NCBI GenBank assembly: GCA_023356535.1
Contig: JAKQYF010000014.1
Coordinates: 1 to 44,325, forward strand
Reading direction: 5' to 3'
Origin: Trichodesmium sp. MAG_R03
Lineage (GTDB): Bacteria; Cyanobacteriota; Cyanobacteriia; Cyanobacteriales; Microcoleaceae
Length of the DNA stretch: 44,325 nucleotides
The notes under the pieces are model-generated. The model worked only from the letters and a program-made list of their open reading frames with translations, searched no databases and had not been told where the DNA came from. The position numbers and the translations under genes were made by a program. Below are positions 16,807 through 25,226 of the stretch, piece by piece. How positions within the stretch are numbered: the first letter of the stretch is position 1; each line of letters begins with the position of its first letter.

Positions 16807-16923
16807 AAGTAGTTAGACAAAATTATTGGTATATTTACTATTGAGTTATGTTTTGATTTTTTATTAGCTCTTTGGGTGATCCTTAGTGATCCACAATGTA
16901 TAGTTAATTTTGTCTAGTTACTT
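16807..16923. repeat. Family 5 miniature element (117 bp) upstream of cpeR
   Basis: Terminal inverted repeats AAGTAGTTAGACAAAATTA (16807-16825) and TAATTTTGTCTAGTTACTT (16905-16923) differ at two positions. The interior has no coding capacity. It ends 53 bases before the cpeR start, so the cpeR promoter must lie in or beyond it. Confidence 0.7.
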
Positions 16924-16976
16924 CAAAATTTAAAGGTAGCAGCCATGAGATAGTCTTGGGGGAGAGCTCAAATAAA

Positions 16977-17282
16977 ATGTTGCCACCAATAGCAGAAAAG
17001 AAGTTGCAGGGTTGGATTAGAAGTCGCCATATAATCTGCTCCGGAAATTTTTTTTTATTTGAAACTGTTGAGTGTTCTACTATTGATAGATTTACAGAAT
17101 GTGTTCAAGCATTGGGCGGCAGTTTGATATCTGTTAAACCTATTAAGAAAATTTGGATTGGTAATCATAGAAAAGTAGTTGTTTATCAAGCTAAGGCAAG
17201 TCTTCATACACCTCACCACGATTTAAAACAATATTGGGTCAAGTATGGTGGTTTTTATACCAGATTTGATGAACGGGGTTGA
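16977..17282 (+). CDS. cpeR: CpeR, phycoerythrin operon activator
   Basis: 101 residues from the ATG at 16977 (MLPPIAEKKLQGWIRSRH); an upstream in-frame TTG at 16956 is less likely. Recognisable features are WIRSRHIICSGNFFLFETVECS, ALGGSLISV, GNHRKVVVYQAKA and LHTPHHDLKQYWVKYG-FYTRFDE, matching CpeR, a small PP2C-like-fold protein needed for phycoerythrin gene expression in Fremyella and Nostoc. GGGGGAG lies 12 bases before the start. It is separated from cpeS by 547 bp of element relics, so it probably has its own promoter. Identification is by recalled sequence pattern plus context. Confidence 0.85.
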   Translation: MLPPIAEKKLQGWIRSRHIICSGNFFLFETVECSTIDRFTECVQALGGSLISVKPIKKIWIGNHRKVVVYQAKASLHTPHHDLKQYWVKYGGFYTRFDERG

Positions 17283-17575
17283 TCAGATTTCAATGACTAG
17301 CTCTGATACTAAACGCTGGTTGCCAAAAAATCCTTAAAATCCTTTTTTAATATTGGCTACTTATACTTATGAATAGATTAATCAAGACACAATTCAGCAT
17401 CTTACGTCAGAATAGCTTAATTAGGATTTGCTAAAACCTACATTTGTCATATAAGTGTAGTATAAATCGAAGTCAAAAGTCAAAAGTCAGAATTGCATTA
17501 CAGTGGTCAATAGGAGTAAAGGATTTAGTAAATATTTATAATTAAATTTCACTGAGAATTTGACTACTAATAAAG

Positions 17576-17822
17576 TTGACATCCTCCCCGATCTAAAGGC
17601 ACTAGGTAACAACCGAGCCGTAGCCTCTCGGCGGGATGACATTTCACAGGCGGCTGCTACTTGGGCCGTAGTCTGGCTGCTGGCCTCAATGTCCGTTTTT
17701 TGTCTCAGATTGCCAACTCGCGACTAATATATTTCTTGTAAACTAAAAAAAATTATAACATAGCCTGTGAAAAAAACAACTAAAAAGTCGCCCTAGAAGG
17801 GCGAGGCTTTAAACCAAATTTT
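17576..17822 (-). mobile_element. Non-autonomous IS200/IS605-type element (PATE-like)
   Basis: Read on the minus strand, the left end is TTTAAAGCCTCGCCCTTCTA then GGGCGACTTT (hairpin CGCCCT/AGGGCG). The right end has the CCGAG/CTCGG hairpin and terminates GGGGAGGATGTCAA. These are typical IS200/IS605 ends, but only about 130 non-coding bases lie between them, so it would need a transposase in trans. A related degenerate copy lies at 31710-31895 on the opposite strand. Confidence 0.6.
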
Positions 17823-17867
17823 TCGGTAAATTAAAGATAATTTAATAGTATAAATACTTAACCAACC

Positions 17868-17915
17868 TAGAGATTTTATACTAATTTTAATGTTACACAT
17901 TGAAGTGCGGAATGT
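17868..17915. repeat. 48-bp dispersed repeat shared with the 3' end of the 25.2 kb gene
   Basis: TTACACATTGAAGTGCGGAA and its flanks match, in reverse complement, 26066-26111 with only a few differences over about 48 bp. It lies directly left of a family 2 element. Confidence 0.6.
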
Positions 17916-18133
17916 GGGCTAAAAAAATCTTGTTAGGGGGTAGGAAGGAAGGATGCAGTAGAAATGGGAATTCATAGAGGGGATAGGAGTAAGAATTGCC
18001 ACTTGATTTTTTCGTCCTTGTCCAGCCAAATTGCTAATATGGGTGAGCTAAGGATGAAAGATAGTACTTTTTTTGGATACAAAAAGGCTAAGCTCTTTAT
18101 CCACCAATTCTTTGAGATTTAATCAGTCAGCCC
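17916..18133. repeat. Family 2 miniature element, diverged copy
   Basis: Starts GGGCTAAAAAAATCTTG and ends AATCAGTCAGCCC. Internal landmarks (TTGATTTTT, an inverted version of the pyrimidine tract, AAAAAGGCTAAGCTCTTT) follow the family but are eroded. It precedes the coiled-coil gene by 66 bp, so that promoter may lie at its right end. The rest of the gap 17283-17575 has no gene. Confidence 0.55.
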
Positions 18134-18199
18134 TAATTAATTTAGGGAATACCATTAAAGGGTATACTAGAAAAAGTATGGTGGCCAAGGAGAATGGAA

Positions 18200-19843
18200 A
18201 TGCCAAAAAAACGTGGTAGTGCCACATCTTATACAGAAACCAAGGTTAAAGTAGGCGTGTCTCTTACTCCCACTAGCGCTGAGAGGCTAAAGGAGGTAGC
18301 AAAAGAACTTGGATTATCAAGGTCTGAGCTAGTTGAGCGCATTGCCAGAGGAGACCTTGCTGTTTTGAGAGAGGCGGCACAGATAACAGCAAATTTGAAT
18401 AGTCAGTCAGATACAGTTAACAATACTCTAAGCAAAAATGAGTTACCCGAAAGTAACATAGATGTTGTGACAGTTCCAGAACCATTAAGTGGGTCTCTAG
18501 AAGCACAAGCTCTATTATCAGAAAGTTATCAGACTTTACAGCAAGAGTTGGAATCTCAGATGGCACAGGTCAAGGATTTGGAATACCAAATGACTACTAT
18601 GGTGTCAAGAGAAAGTTATCAAACTTTACAAAAACAATTAGAAGAAGATAAAAAAGTAATTGTAAGTTCCCAGGAAAAACTAGCTCAACTTAAGCAACTA
18701 GAAGAGCAAGTAGCTTTAATGATACCAAAGGAAAGCTACAAAACTTTGCAGCAAGAGTCTCAAGAGCAAAAAGTGCAATTGGAACTGTTAGAAAAGCAAT
18801 TAGCTTCCATGGTGTCCCAGGAAGTATACGAAATTCTACAGCAAGAGTCTCAAGAGCAAAAAGTGCAATTGGAACTGTTAAAAGAGCAATTAGGTTCAAT
18901 GGTGTCCAAAGATATTCTAGATTCTTTGCAGCACCAGTCACAAAAGCAACAAACTGAAATTCAGCAACTGGAATCACAAGTAGCTTCTATGGTATCCCAG
19001 GAAGTATACGAAATTCTACAGCAAGAGTCTCAAGAGCAAAAAGTAGAGTTGGAACTGTTAAAAGAGCAAGTAGGTTCGATGGTGTCCAAAGATATTCTAG
19101 ATTCTTTGCAGCGCCAGTCACAAGAGCAACAAACTGAAATTCAGCAACTGGAATCACAAGTAGCTTCTATGGTATCCCAGGAAGTATACGAAATTCTACA
19201 GCAAGAGTCTCAAGAGCAAAAGGTAGAGTTGGAATTGTTAGAATCACAAGTAGCTTCTATGGTGTCCCAAGAAGTATACAAAATTCTACAGCAAGAATCT
19301 CAAGAGCAAAAAGAAAAGTTGGAACTGTTAGAAGAGCAAGTAGATTCGATGGTGTCCAAAGAAATTCATGATTCTTTGCAGCAACAGTCGCAAAAGCAAC
19401 ACACTGAAATTCAGCAACTAGAATCACAAGTAGCTTCTATGGTGTTGCAGGAAAGTTATGATACTTTGCAACGTCAGTCAGAAGAAAAACAAAACAAGTT
19501 GCAACGGCTAGAAGAACAAGTAGCCGCAATGGTGTCAAGAACAGTCTACGAAACTTTGCAAAAACAGTTACAAGAGCAACTCAATAAGTTGCAAGATCTG
19601 GAGTCTATACTTGGTTCAATGATATCACAGGAAACTTATGAAGCCTTAAAAAAAGAGTCAGAATTTCAAAAAGAGATAATTGCAGATTACCAAAATAAAC
19701 TGACTCAATTACAACAAAAATATCATAGCCAATGCGAGGCAGTAGAGGCTTCTCAAAAACAAATTTCTCAGTTACAAACTCCGGCGATGATTGCAGAAAA
19801 TCGTTTTCTGAAAAAGTGGCAATATCGGACTTTTTCCAGGTAA
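18200..19843 (+). CDS. Ribbon-helix-helix-like protein with long repetitive coiled coil
   Basis: 547 residues from ATG 18200; GGAG at 18189-18192 sits 7 bases before it but only 1 base before the in-frame ATG 18194. Residues 1-60 contain ETKVKVGVSLTPTSAERLKE then VAKELGLSRSELVERIARGD, resembling the ribbon-helix-helix/Arc-MetJ DNA-binding fold. Residues 110-530 are almost wholly heptad-like, Gln/Glu/Leu-rich coiled coil. From base 18719 to 19618 the DNA is ten head-to-tail 90-bp units, each encoding a variant of SMVSQEVYEILQQESQEQK. The plan (small DNA-binding head, long alpha-helical tail) recalls KfrA-type plasmid proteins, but no homology is claimed. Function unknown. Confidence 0.75.
   Translation: MPKKRGSATSYTETKVKVGVSLTPTSAERLKEVAKELGLSRSELVERIARGDLAVLREAAQITANLNSQSDTVNNTLSKNELPESNIDVVTVPEPLSGSLEAQALLSESYQTLQQELESQMAQVKDLEYQMTTMVSRESYQTLQKQLEEDKKVIVSSQEKLAQLKQLEEQVALMIPKESYKTLQQESQEQKVQLELLEKQLASMVSQEVYEILQQESQEQKVQLELLKEQLGSMVSKDILDSLQHQSQKQQTEIQQLESQVASMVSQEVYEILQQESQEQKVELELLKEQVGSMVSKDILDSLQRQSQEQQTEIQQLESQVASMVSQEVYEILQQESQEQKVELELLESQVASMVSQEVYKILQQESQEQKEKLELLEEQVDSMVSKEIHDSLQQQSQKQHTEIQQLESQVASMVLQESYDTLQRQSEEKQNKLQRLEEQVAAMVSRTVYETLQKQLQEQLNKLQDLESILGSMISQETYEALKKESEFQKEIIADYQNKLTQLQQKYHSQCEAVEASQKQISQLQTPAMIAENRFLKKWQYRTFSR
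18719..19618 (+). repeat. Ten in-frame 90-bp tandem repeats
   Basis: The ATGGT(G/A)TC-like word recurs at 18719, 18809, 18899, 18989, 19079, 19169, 19259, 19349, 19439 and 19529, with the next boundary at 19619: exactly 90 bases each time. Some units (for example those starting 18989 and 19169) are almost identical in DNA, while outer units have diverged, indicating recent internal duplication. Confidence 0.9.
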
Positions 19844-20199
19844 AGTCAAACTTTCACAAAATAGATGATTTTTAGTAAATATAGAAATGTTAAATTTTCA
19901 GGTTTGAAAATTTAGAATAAAGCAGAGAGCAGAAATTAATTATTGTTCCAAAAGCGACAAAATCTCTCCGCTAATTTGTTTATTTATGAATTTAAAGAGC
20001 AATTTTACTATCATCATATCAGATGTTAATAGCGGAGAGAACTTGAGTCGCACTTTCGAATTGTTGCTTAAATTCAATATTTGTGTTAGATCATATCTAG
20101 TTGAATAGTTTTTATGATCAATAAACGGTAAAAGGGAAAAGGGAAAAGTTAGTATAAAGGAGGATAGGGAGGAGAAAGTATTTTTATTTGTGATTAAAA

Positions 20200-20328
20200 T
20201 ATAGCAATCCTTTTTTATTTGTCTCCAAAATATTATCGCTTTTGGGAAAAAGGGAATAGAGAATGAGCAATAGCTTCAGATTGTATTTCTAGTTTGTAAA
20301 TTGTCACAATGTATTTAGGATTGCTATA
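20200..20328. repeat. Family 3 miniature element, intact (129 bp)
   Basis: Perfect ends TATAGCAATCC and GGATTGCTATA enclose a non-coding interior that includes ATTTCTAGTTTGTAAATTGT. It lies in the 653-bp gap between the coiled-coil gene and the betaine ABC operon. The rest of the gap is AT-rich with a direct repeat (AAAAGGGAAAAGGGAAAAG) near 20130 and presumably the operon promoter. Confidence 0.7.
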
Positions 20329-20496
20329 GTTAAGATAACGATTAATACAATAGATTTAATCTAAGTGAGGTAAAGTTTTGCAGACATAATCCTTGTGATA
20401 GAGAAGGATAGGATTTAAAATAACTTTTTTATACCTAATAAGGAGATGCTTTAAATTTGCTATTTTTCGGTAAATCATCATTTATAAGGTAAAGGT

Positions 20497-21678
20497 ATGA
20501 CTAACAAAATAATTATAGAAAATCTAATTAAAATTTACGGCAAAAAACATTTTGCGAGCCTGAAATTATTTCGGGAAGGAAAAACAAGAGACGATATATT
20601 AAAGTCTACAGGTAATATTTTGGGATTAGCAGATGTATCTCTGGAGATTAGTAAAGGGGAATTATTTGTTGTAATGGGATTATCCGGTTCAGGAAAATCT
20701 ACCCTAGTTCGCTGTATTAATCGTTTAGTTAATCCTACAAGCGGGCATATTTATATTGATGGTGAAGATGTTGCTCATGCTGATGAGAAACGGATGCGAG
20801 AGATAAGACTGAATAAAATTTCGATGGTATTTCAACGGTTTGGGTTGTTTCCTCACAAAACAGTAGCTGAAAATGTAGAGTATGGACTAAAGGTACGGGG
20901 GGTTGAAGCAAATAATCGTCGTCAGAAAGCTTTAGAAACATTAGAAGTTGTGGGTTTAGAAAAATGGGCAAATTATAAACCGACCTCTTTGAGTGGGGGA
21001 ATGCAGCAACGAGTAGGTTTAGCCCGTGCTTTGGCCACTGATGCAGATATTCTATTGATGGACGAAGCTTTTAGCGCCCTTGACCCACTGACGAGGGGAG
21101 AAATGCAAGACGAACTATTGCGACTCCAAAAAGAATTGCATAAAACTATAGTGTTTATTAGTCATGATATGCAAGAAGGTTTGAAGTTAGGCGATCGCAT
21201 TGCGGTGATGAAAGATGGTGCAATTGTCCAATTGGGGACTCCTGAAGAATTAGTTACTAATCCTAAAAATGATTATATTAAGGCTTTTACTGAAGAAGTA
21301 AATTCAGCCCAAGTTATTACGGTAGGGTCAGTTATTAGTAAAAGAGCTTCCTTGAGAATTGGGCAAGATTCTGTTAGCTCTGGGTTAAAGCAAATGTCAA
21401 ATCATAACCTCGAAGTTCTGTATATAGTCGATGAATACAATAAACCTGTTGGTTTGGTGAAAAGACAATATTTGGAAGAGAGTCTCAAACAGGGAAAAGA
21501 GGATATTATGGCGAGAATGGAAACTAATTTTCCAACAGTTGATAGTTCTACTCGCCTAGAGGATATTTTTGACCTTTACAAACAGGGTTTTCCTTTGGTG
21601 GTGGTTAATGACAAAAAAGAATTTCAAGGTATGGTAGAAGCAGTCGATGTACTGACAACTTTGGGGCAACCAAATTAA
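20497..21678 (+). CDS. proV: Glycine betaine/proline-type ABC transporter ATPase with CBS domains
   Basis: 393 residues. ATPase subunit of an osmoprotectant importer (ProV/OpuAA type), peripheral at the cytoplasmic membrane. Walker A GLSGSGKST at 61-69, Q-loop VFQRFGLFPH near 111, signature LSGGMQQ at 165-171, Walker B ILLMDE at 185-190, then the ALDP D-loop and switch His in FISHDMQEG. The N-terminal extension (about 1-45) with a conserved GKTRDDILKSTG-like segment and the C-terminal CBS pair (about 280-393) are hallmarks of this subfamily; in OpuA the CBS pair senses ionic strength. The permease-binding protein gene follows after 136 bp, 95 of which are a family 1 element. Confidence 0.93.
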   Translation: MTNKIIIENLIKIYGKKHFASLKLFREGKTRDDILKSTGNILGLADVSLEISKGELFVVMGLSGSGKSTLVRCINRLVNPTSGHIYIDGEDVAHADEKRMREIRLNKISMVFQRFGLFPHKTVAENVEYGLKVRGVEANNRRQKALETLEVVGLEKWANYKPTSLSGGMQQRVGLARALATDADILLMDEAFSALDPLTRGEMQDELLRLQKELHKTIVFISHDMQEGLKLGDRIAVMKDGAIVQLGTPEELVTNPKNDYIKAFTEEVNSAQVITVGSVISKRASLRIGQDSVSSGLKQMSNHNLEVLYIVDEYNKPVGLVKRQYLEESLKQGKEDIMARMETNFPTVDSSTRLEDIFDLYKQGFPLVVVNDKKEFQGMVEAVDVLTTLGQPN

Positions 21679-21695
21679 CATTTGGATTAAACCAA

Positions 21696-21790
21696 TCAGG
21701 ACTTACCCAGGGGCACTACTCGAGGGTGAGGGCGAATGCCATTCGCCCCTACACATAGCGTTTTCAAGGTGAAGCATGCGTAAGTCCTGC
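21696..21790. repeat. Family 1 miniature element between the ABC transporter genes
   Basis: TCAGGACTTACCCA...GCGTAAGTCCTG ends, 95 bp. The interior has the perfect palindrome GGGCGAATG-CCATTCGCCC and could form a long hairpin in the operon mRNA. It begins 17 bp after the ATPase stop codon and ends 24 bp before the next start. Confidence 0.8.
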
Positions 21791-21814
21791 CAATATTACA
21801 GGAGCTAATTAATT

Positions 21815-23803
21815 GTGTTTATTTTGAATTATTTATCTTATTACTTTATAACTGAAACTCAAGAAGGACTAGACAATTTATTGAATCCCTTCCAATCTTA
21901 TACTTTACCCATAGAAAAATCGATTAATAATTTAGTTGATTTTCTGGTTAACAACTTTCGGCCTGTATTTCAAGCTATTAGCTCACCAATTAGGGTAACT
22001 CTAGAAATAGTAGAATCGACTTTTCTCGCAATTCCCCCCTTAATTTTTCTGATCATCATCAGTTTGCTGATCTGGCAATTAGCAGGTAGAAAAACAGCGA
22101 TCTACAGTTTTATTGCTCTTTGTATCATTGGTTTTTCTGGCGCTTGGGCAGAAGCAATGGTTTCCCTATCTTTAATACTAACTGCTGTGATTTTCTGTAT
22201 GCTTATTGGGATTCCTTTAGGTATTGCTTGTGCGATTAGCGATCGCTTTAATAGAATATTGCGGCCTCTCCTAGATGTAATGCAAACTCTTCCAACCTTC
22301 GTTTACCTGGTACCTGTAGTAATGCTGTTTGGAATTGGGGAAATTTCTGGCATAATAGCGACTTTTGTTTTTGCGGTTCCACCTCTAATTCGTCTAACCA
22401 ACCTGGGCATTAGGCAAGTATCTTCAGAAGCAGTAGAGGCGGCACTTGCTTTTGGTTCAACTCCCCAACAAGTATTATTAGAAGTACAAGTTCCTTTAGC
22501 TTTACCTACTATACTTGCTGGGATCAACCAAGCCATTTTATTAGCTTTATCAATGTCAGTTGTCACCTCAATGATTGGAGTAGAGGGATTAGGACAAATG
22601 GTATTACAAGGTTTAGGCCGTTTGAATGTGGGACTAGCTGCAATAGGAGGGTTAGGCATTGTATTAATTGCAATCATGCTTGACCGTATTACTCAAAGTG
22701 TAAGTCAAGGTAATATTGAGTCCTGGCAAGACCGCGGTCCCATCGGATGGTGGCGGTCTCGTAAGTTTTTCAAACATCACAAAACAACTTTAGGGGTAAG
22801 TATCCTACTTGCCTTGCTAGTTGGTATGACAGGCTGGCAATTAATGTCTCAGAGAAATATTAAGTCAATTGAAAATTTATTGCCAGGGCAAGGAAGAGTA
22901 GTACACCCAACTTCTGGTTTAGAAACCTATGGTATATTTACCACAGAAATTGTGAATATTGGACTGGAAAAATTAGGCTATGAGGTAAAAGGTCAAAAGC
23001 AACTGAATGTTCCAGCAATGCACACAGCTGTTAGTAATGGAGATTTAGACTTTGCTGGAACTCATTGGGAAGCTGGCCATCAAGAATTTTTTGATAATAA
23101 CGGTGGGGAAGAAAAGTTAGAACGGTTAGGAACTGTGATTTCTAATTCTACTATGGGGTATCAGATAGATAAAAAAACAGCAGATAAATACAATATTACT
23201 AATTTATCACAGCTTAAAGAACCAAAGATTGCTAAACTTTTTGATTCTGATGGTGATGGACTAGCAAATTTAATTGGTTGTACTGCTGGTTGGATATGCG
23301 AAAGAGTTATAAATCATCATTTACAGATTTATGGACTTGAAGATACTGTTGAGCAAATTCAAGGAGATTATTCTTCTTTGTTGGCAGATACTTTAGTTCG
23401 TTATCGTCAAGGAAAACCAATCCTATTTTTTGCTTGGAAACCTCATTGGTTTTCTTCTGTTTTACGAGAAGGAGAAGATATAGAATGGTTGGATGTTCCT
23501 TTTACATCTTTAGTAGGAACTATGAAAAATTTCAGTGAAAAAGATACTTCATGGAAGGATAAAAATCTCGGTTTTCCCATTGATAATGTCAGGATATTAG
23601 CTAATAAGAAATTTGTGGAGGCTAACCCAGTTGCTAAACGTTTCTTTGAACAGATTGAAATTCCCATAGAGGATGTTAACACCCAACAGGAAAAAGTTAA
23701 AAATGGAGAAAATAAAAATGTTGATATTCGCCATCATGCTGAGGAATGGATAGCTAATCATCAAGAATTATTTGATGGTTGGTTGGAAGTAGCAAAAAGT
23801 TAA
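21815..23803 (+). CDS. proWX: Fused permease and substrate-binding protein of a betaine/proline ABC importer
   Basis: 662 residues, GTG start at 21815 with GGAG ten bases upstream. Residues 1-300 form a ProW/OpuAB-type permease with about six or seven helices and the ATPase-contact motif EAALAFGSTPQQ at 208-219. Another helix (about 324-344) anchors a ProX/OpuAC-like binding domain (357-662), which would face the periplasm. It has GQGRVVHP at 358-365, THWEAGH at 416-422 and WKPHW; tryptophans in such positions form the aromatic box for quaternary amines. The fusion resembles OpuABC of lactic acid bacteria. With the upstream ATPase it makes a complete importer for glycine betaine or a related betaine; the exact ligand is unknown. 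Confidence 0.92.
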   Translation: MFILNYLSYYFITETQEGLDNLLNPFQSYTLPIEKSINNLVDFLVNNFRPVFQAISSPIRVTLEIVESTFLAIPPLIFLIIISLLIWQLAGRKTAIYSFIALCIIGFSGAWAEAMVSLSLILTAVIFCMLIGIPLGIACAISDRFNRILRPLLDVMQTLPTFVYLVPVVMLFGIGEISGIIATFVFAVPPLIRLTNLGIRQVSSEAVEAALAFGSTPQQVLLEVQVPLALPTILAGINQAILLALSMSVVTSMIGVEGLGQMVLQGLGRLNVGLAAIGGLGIVLIAIMLDRITQSVSQGNIESWQDRGPIGWWRSRKFFKHHKTTLGVSILLALLVGMTGWQLMSQRNIKSIENLLPGQGRVVHPTSGLETYGIFTTEIVNIGLEKLGYEVKGQKQLNVPAMHTAVSNGDLDFAGTHWEAGHQEFFDNNGGEEKLERLGTVISNSTMGYQIDKKTADKYNITNLSQLKEPKIAKLFDSDGDGLANLIGCTAGWICERVINHHLQIYGLEDTVEQIQGDYSSLLADTLVRYRQGKPILFFAWKPHWFSSVLREGEDIEWLDVPFTSLVGTMKNFSEKDTSWKDKNLGFPIDNVRILANKKFVEANPVAKRFFEQIEIPIEDVNTQQEKVKNGENKNVDIRHHAEEWIANHQELFDGWLEVAKS

Positions 23804-23976
23804 ATTTTAGTATTAGCTTTTTGACAAAGTTTGTTTAAAATTATTTCTTATTCAATATTAGGAATTAGTTACCTGTCTACCCGGTTTATATGATAAATCT
23901 TTGTTTTTAACAATAGACATCTAGGACAAACAGAACTTACCCAGAGAAGATGAAGTTATAAAGTTATAAATTGTTT

Positions 23977-24004
23977 GTAGGGGTTAATAGTTGTCAACCC
24001 CTAC
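23977..24004. terminator. Perfect hairpin downstream of the transporter operon
   Basis: GTAGGGGTT (23977-23985) pairs perfectly with AACCCCTAC (23996-24004) around a 10-nt loop, followed by TAAATATTATAG. It lies 173 bp after the operon stop and close to a family 1 end fragment (CAGAACTTACCCAGAG at about 23937), so it may be an element interior rather than a true terminator. The gap 23804-24134 contains no gene. Confidence 0.35.
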
Positions 24005-24060
24005 TAAATATTATAGTTATATCTAAACTAACTCCTTAAAAAATAGGGTATACATCTCTA

Positions 24061-24133
24061 GGGCAAGATGCCCTGGGGATAGCAATTATATCATTCAAAC
24101 CTTGTACATCATTTGCCCAAAATATTCTGTATC
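24061..24133. repeat. Inverted repeat, left arm, flanking the lyase gene
   Basis: GGGCAAGATGCCC...CTTGTACATCATTTGCCC then AAAATATTCTGTAT matches the reverse complement of 24972-25049 over about 75 bp with roughly one difference in four. The arm ends just beside the stop codon of the lyase gene. Confidence 0.6.
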
Positions 24134-24134
24134 A

Positions 24135-24758
24135 TTAATGTTTGTACTTCATAAGTTCTGAGTCTACTGTATTTCCTAAACTTTTAGCAGCATTTTTTTG
24201 AACAATTTCTTCTAATTGTTTGCGAGTAATACAGCGACGTTCAGAGCAATAAGTTATTAAATTAACACCATTCATAATTCGCAGTGTACTAACTCGTACC
24301 CGAAAATCATCAGTCAAAAACCAACAACGTTCTTGTCCTTGATTGTCTTCATATTCTGTATCAATTGTCAAGACTCCATCATTGGCAAAATGATATCTAC
24401 CTACGACAGGAATACCTTCAGCATAACCACGATTATAGAAAAATTTTCCAGTTCTACCTGTTGTAGAATTAGGAATATCAACTATAATATCAGCATTATT
24501 TGGATTAGGCTCATGATTATCTAAATTATCTTGCCAATTAAGACTTGCACCACCTGTTGCTAAAGCTGGATTGACTTTTTGCCATTCACAAACTTCTATA
24601 ACTTTAGGGTCATCTTTTGTTAAAACTTTGACAATTAAATTAGATTTCCCTGACTGATTTTGAGGAGAATCAAAATGATGAACAGTATGTTGAGAAAACC
24701 ATGTTCCCTCACTTTTAATAAAAAAATTCATCATTGTCATTGGTGGTTTTAATTTCAT
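24135..24758 (-). CDS. Second CpeS/CpcS-family bilin lyase (CpeU/CpcU-like candidate)
   Basis: 207 residues, longer than the 16 kb lyase by about 20 at the C-terminus. Family landmarks: FFIKSEGTWFSQHTVHH at 12-28, DPKVIEVCEWQ, ASLNWQDNLDN, IIVDIPNSTTGRTGKFFYNRGYAEGIPVVGRYHF, TEYEDNQGQERCWF and DDFRVRVSTLR. It would attach bilin to phycobiliprotein cysteines, alone or with a partner. CpeS-family members split into several groups; this one is clearly diverged from the other copy, and its substrate cannot be told. AGGGG precedes the ATG at 24758, but MTMMNFF (residue 7 onward) is where the family usually starts. It is flanked by inverted repeats and lies about 7 kb from the cpe cluster. Confidence 0.82.
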   Translation of the reverse strand: MKLKPPMTMMNFFIKSEGTWFSQHTVHHFDSPQNQSGKSNLIVKVLTKDDPKVIEVCEWQKVNPALATGGASLNWQDNLDNHEPNPNNADIIVDIPNSTTGRTGKFFYNRGYAEGIPVVGRYHFANDGVLTIDTEYEDNQGQERCWFLTDDFRVRVSTLRIMNGVNLITYCSERRCITRKQLEEIVQKNAAKSLGNTVDSELMKYKH

Positions 24759-24971
24759 TTTTTACCCCTAAAGTTTTGTTAGCATCCACCTGATTTTTAA
24801 TTAATAAAAATTAACTAAAATCTAGTGTAGATTTAGTAAGATTATAGGATAAATTAAATTGAGACTTTTGAGGAGATAATTAAGGAATCTATAATATGCC
24901 AAATCTTAAAATTCTTGCTATATATTCTTGAGAGGAGAAAATGAGGATTAGGGATTAGGGAGCAGGAAAAT

Positions 24972-25049
24972 TAGATATACAGAATATTTCGGGTAAATGA
25001 AGTACAAGATAAATTATGAAAATATTGTATTGCGGGCATCTTGCCTACG
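24972..25049. repeat. Inverted repeat, right arm, flanking the lyase gene
   Basis: ATATACAGAATATTTCGGGT...ACAAGATAAATTATG...GCGGGCATCTTGCC is the inverted partner of 24061-24133. The surrounding gap (24759-25226) shows no gene; it must hold the lyase promoter on one strand and that of the pentapeptide gene on the other. Confidence 0.6.
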
Positions 25050-25226
25050 TAAGTGTACCTAAAGAAAGTAAAATCCGCTGTAAGATATTTTGCTTCTTTT
25101 CCTATAATCATTAAAAACATTACTGAACCTGATTCATTACTTAATAACTGAAGTATTCAGAAAGTGTCCCATTATTTTTAGTAATTGGTATGATCTGCTG
25201 TGAATACTAAATTATCTTGAGCAAAA

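Noticed and set aside
18719..19618. CRISPR array
   Set aside because: The 90-bp periodic repeats have no unique spacers and are in frame within a coding sequence. No CRISPR array was seen elsewhere.
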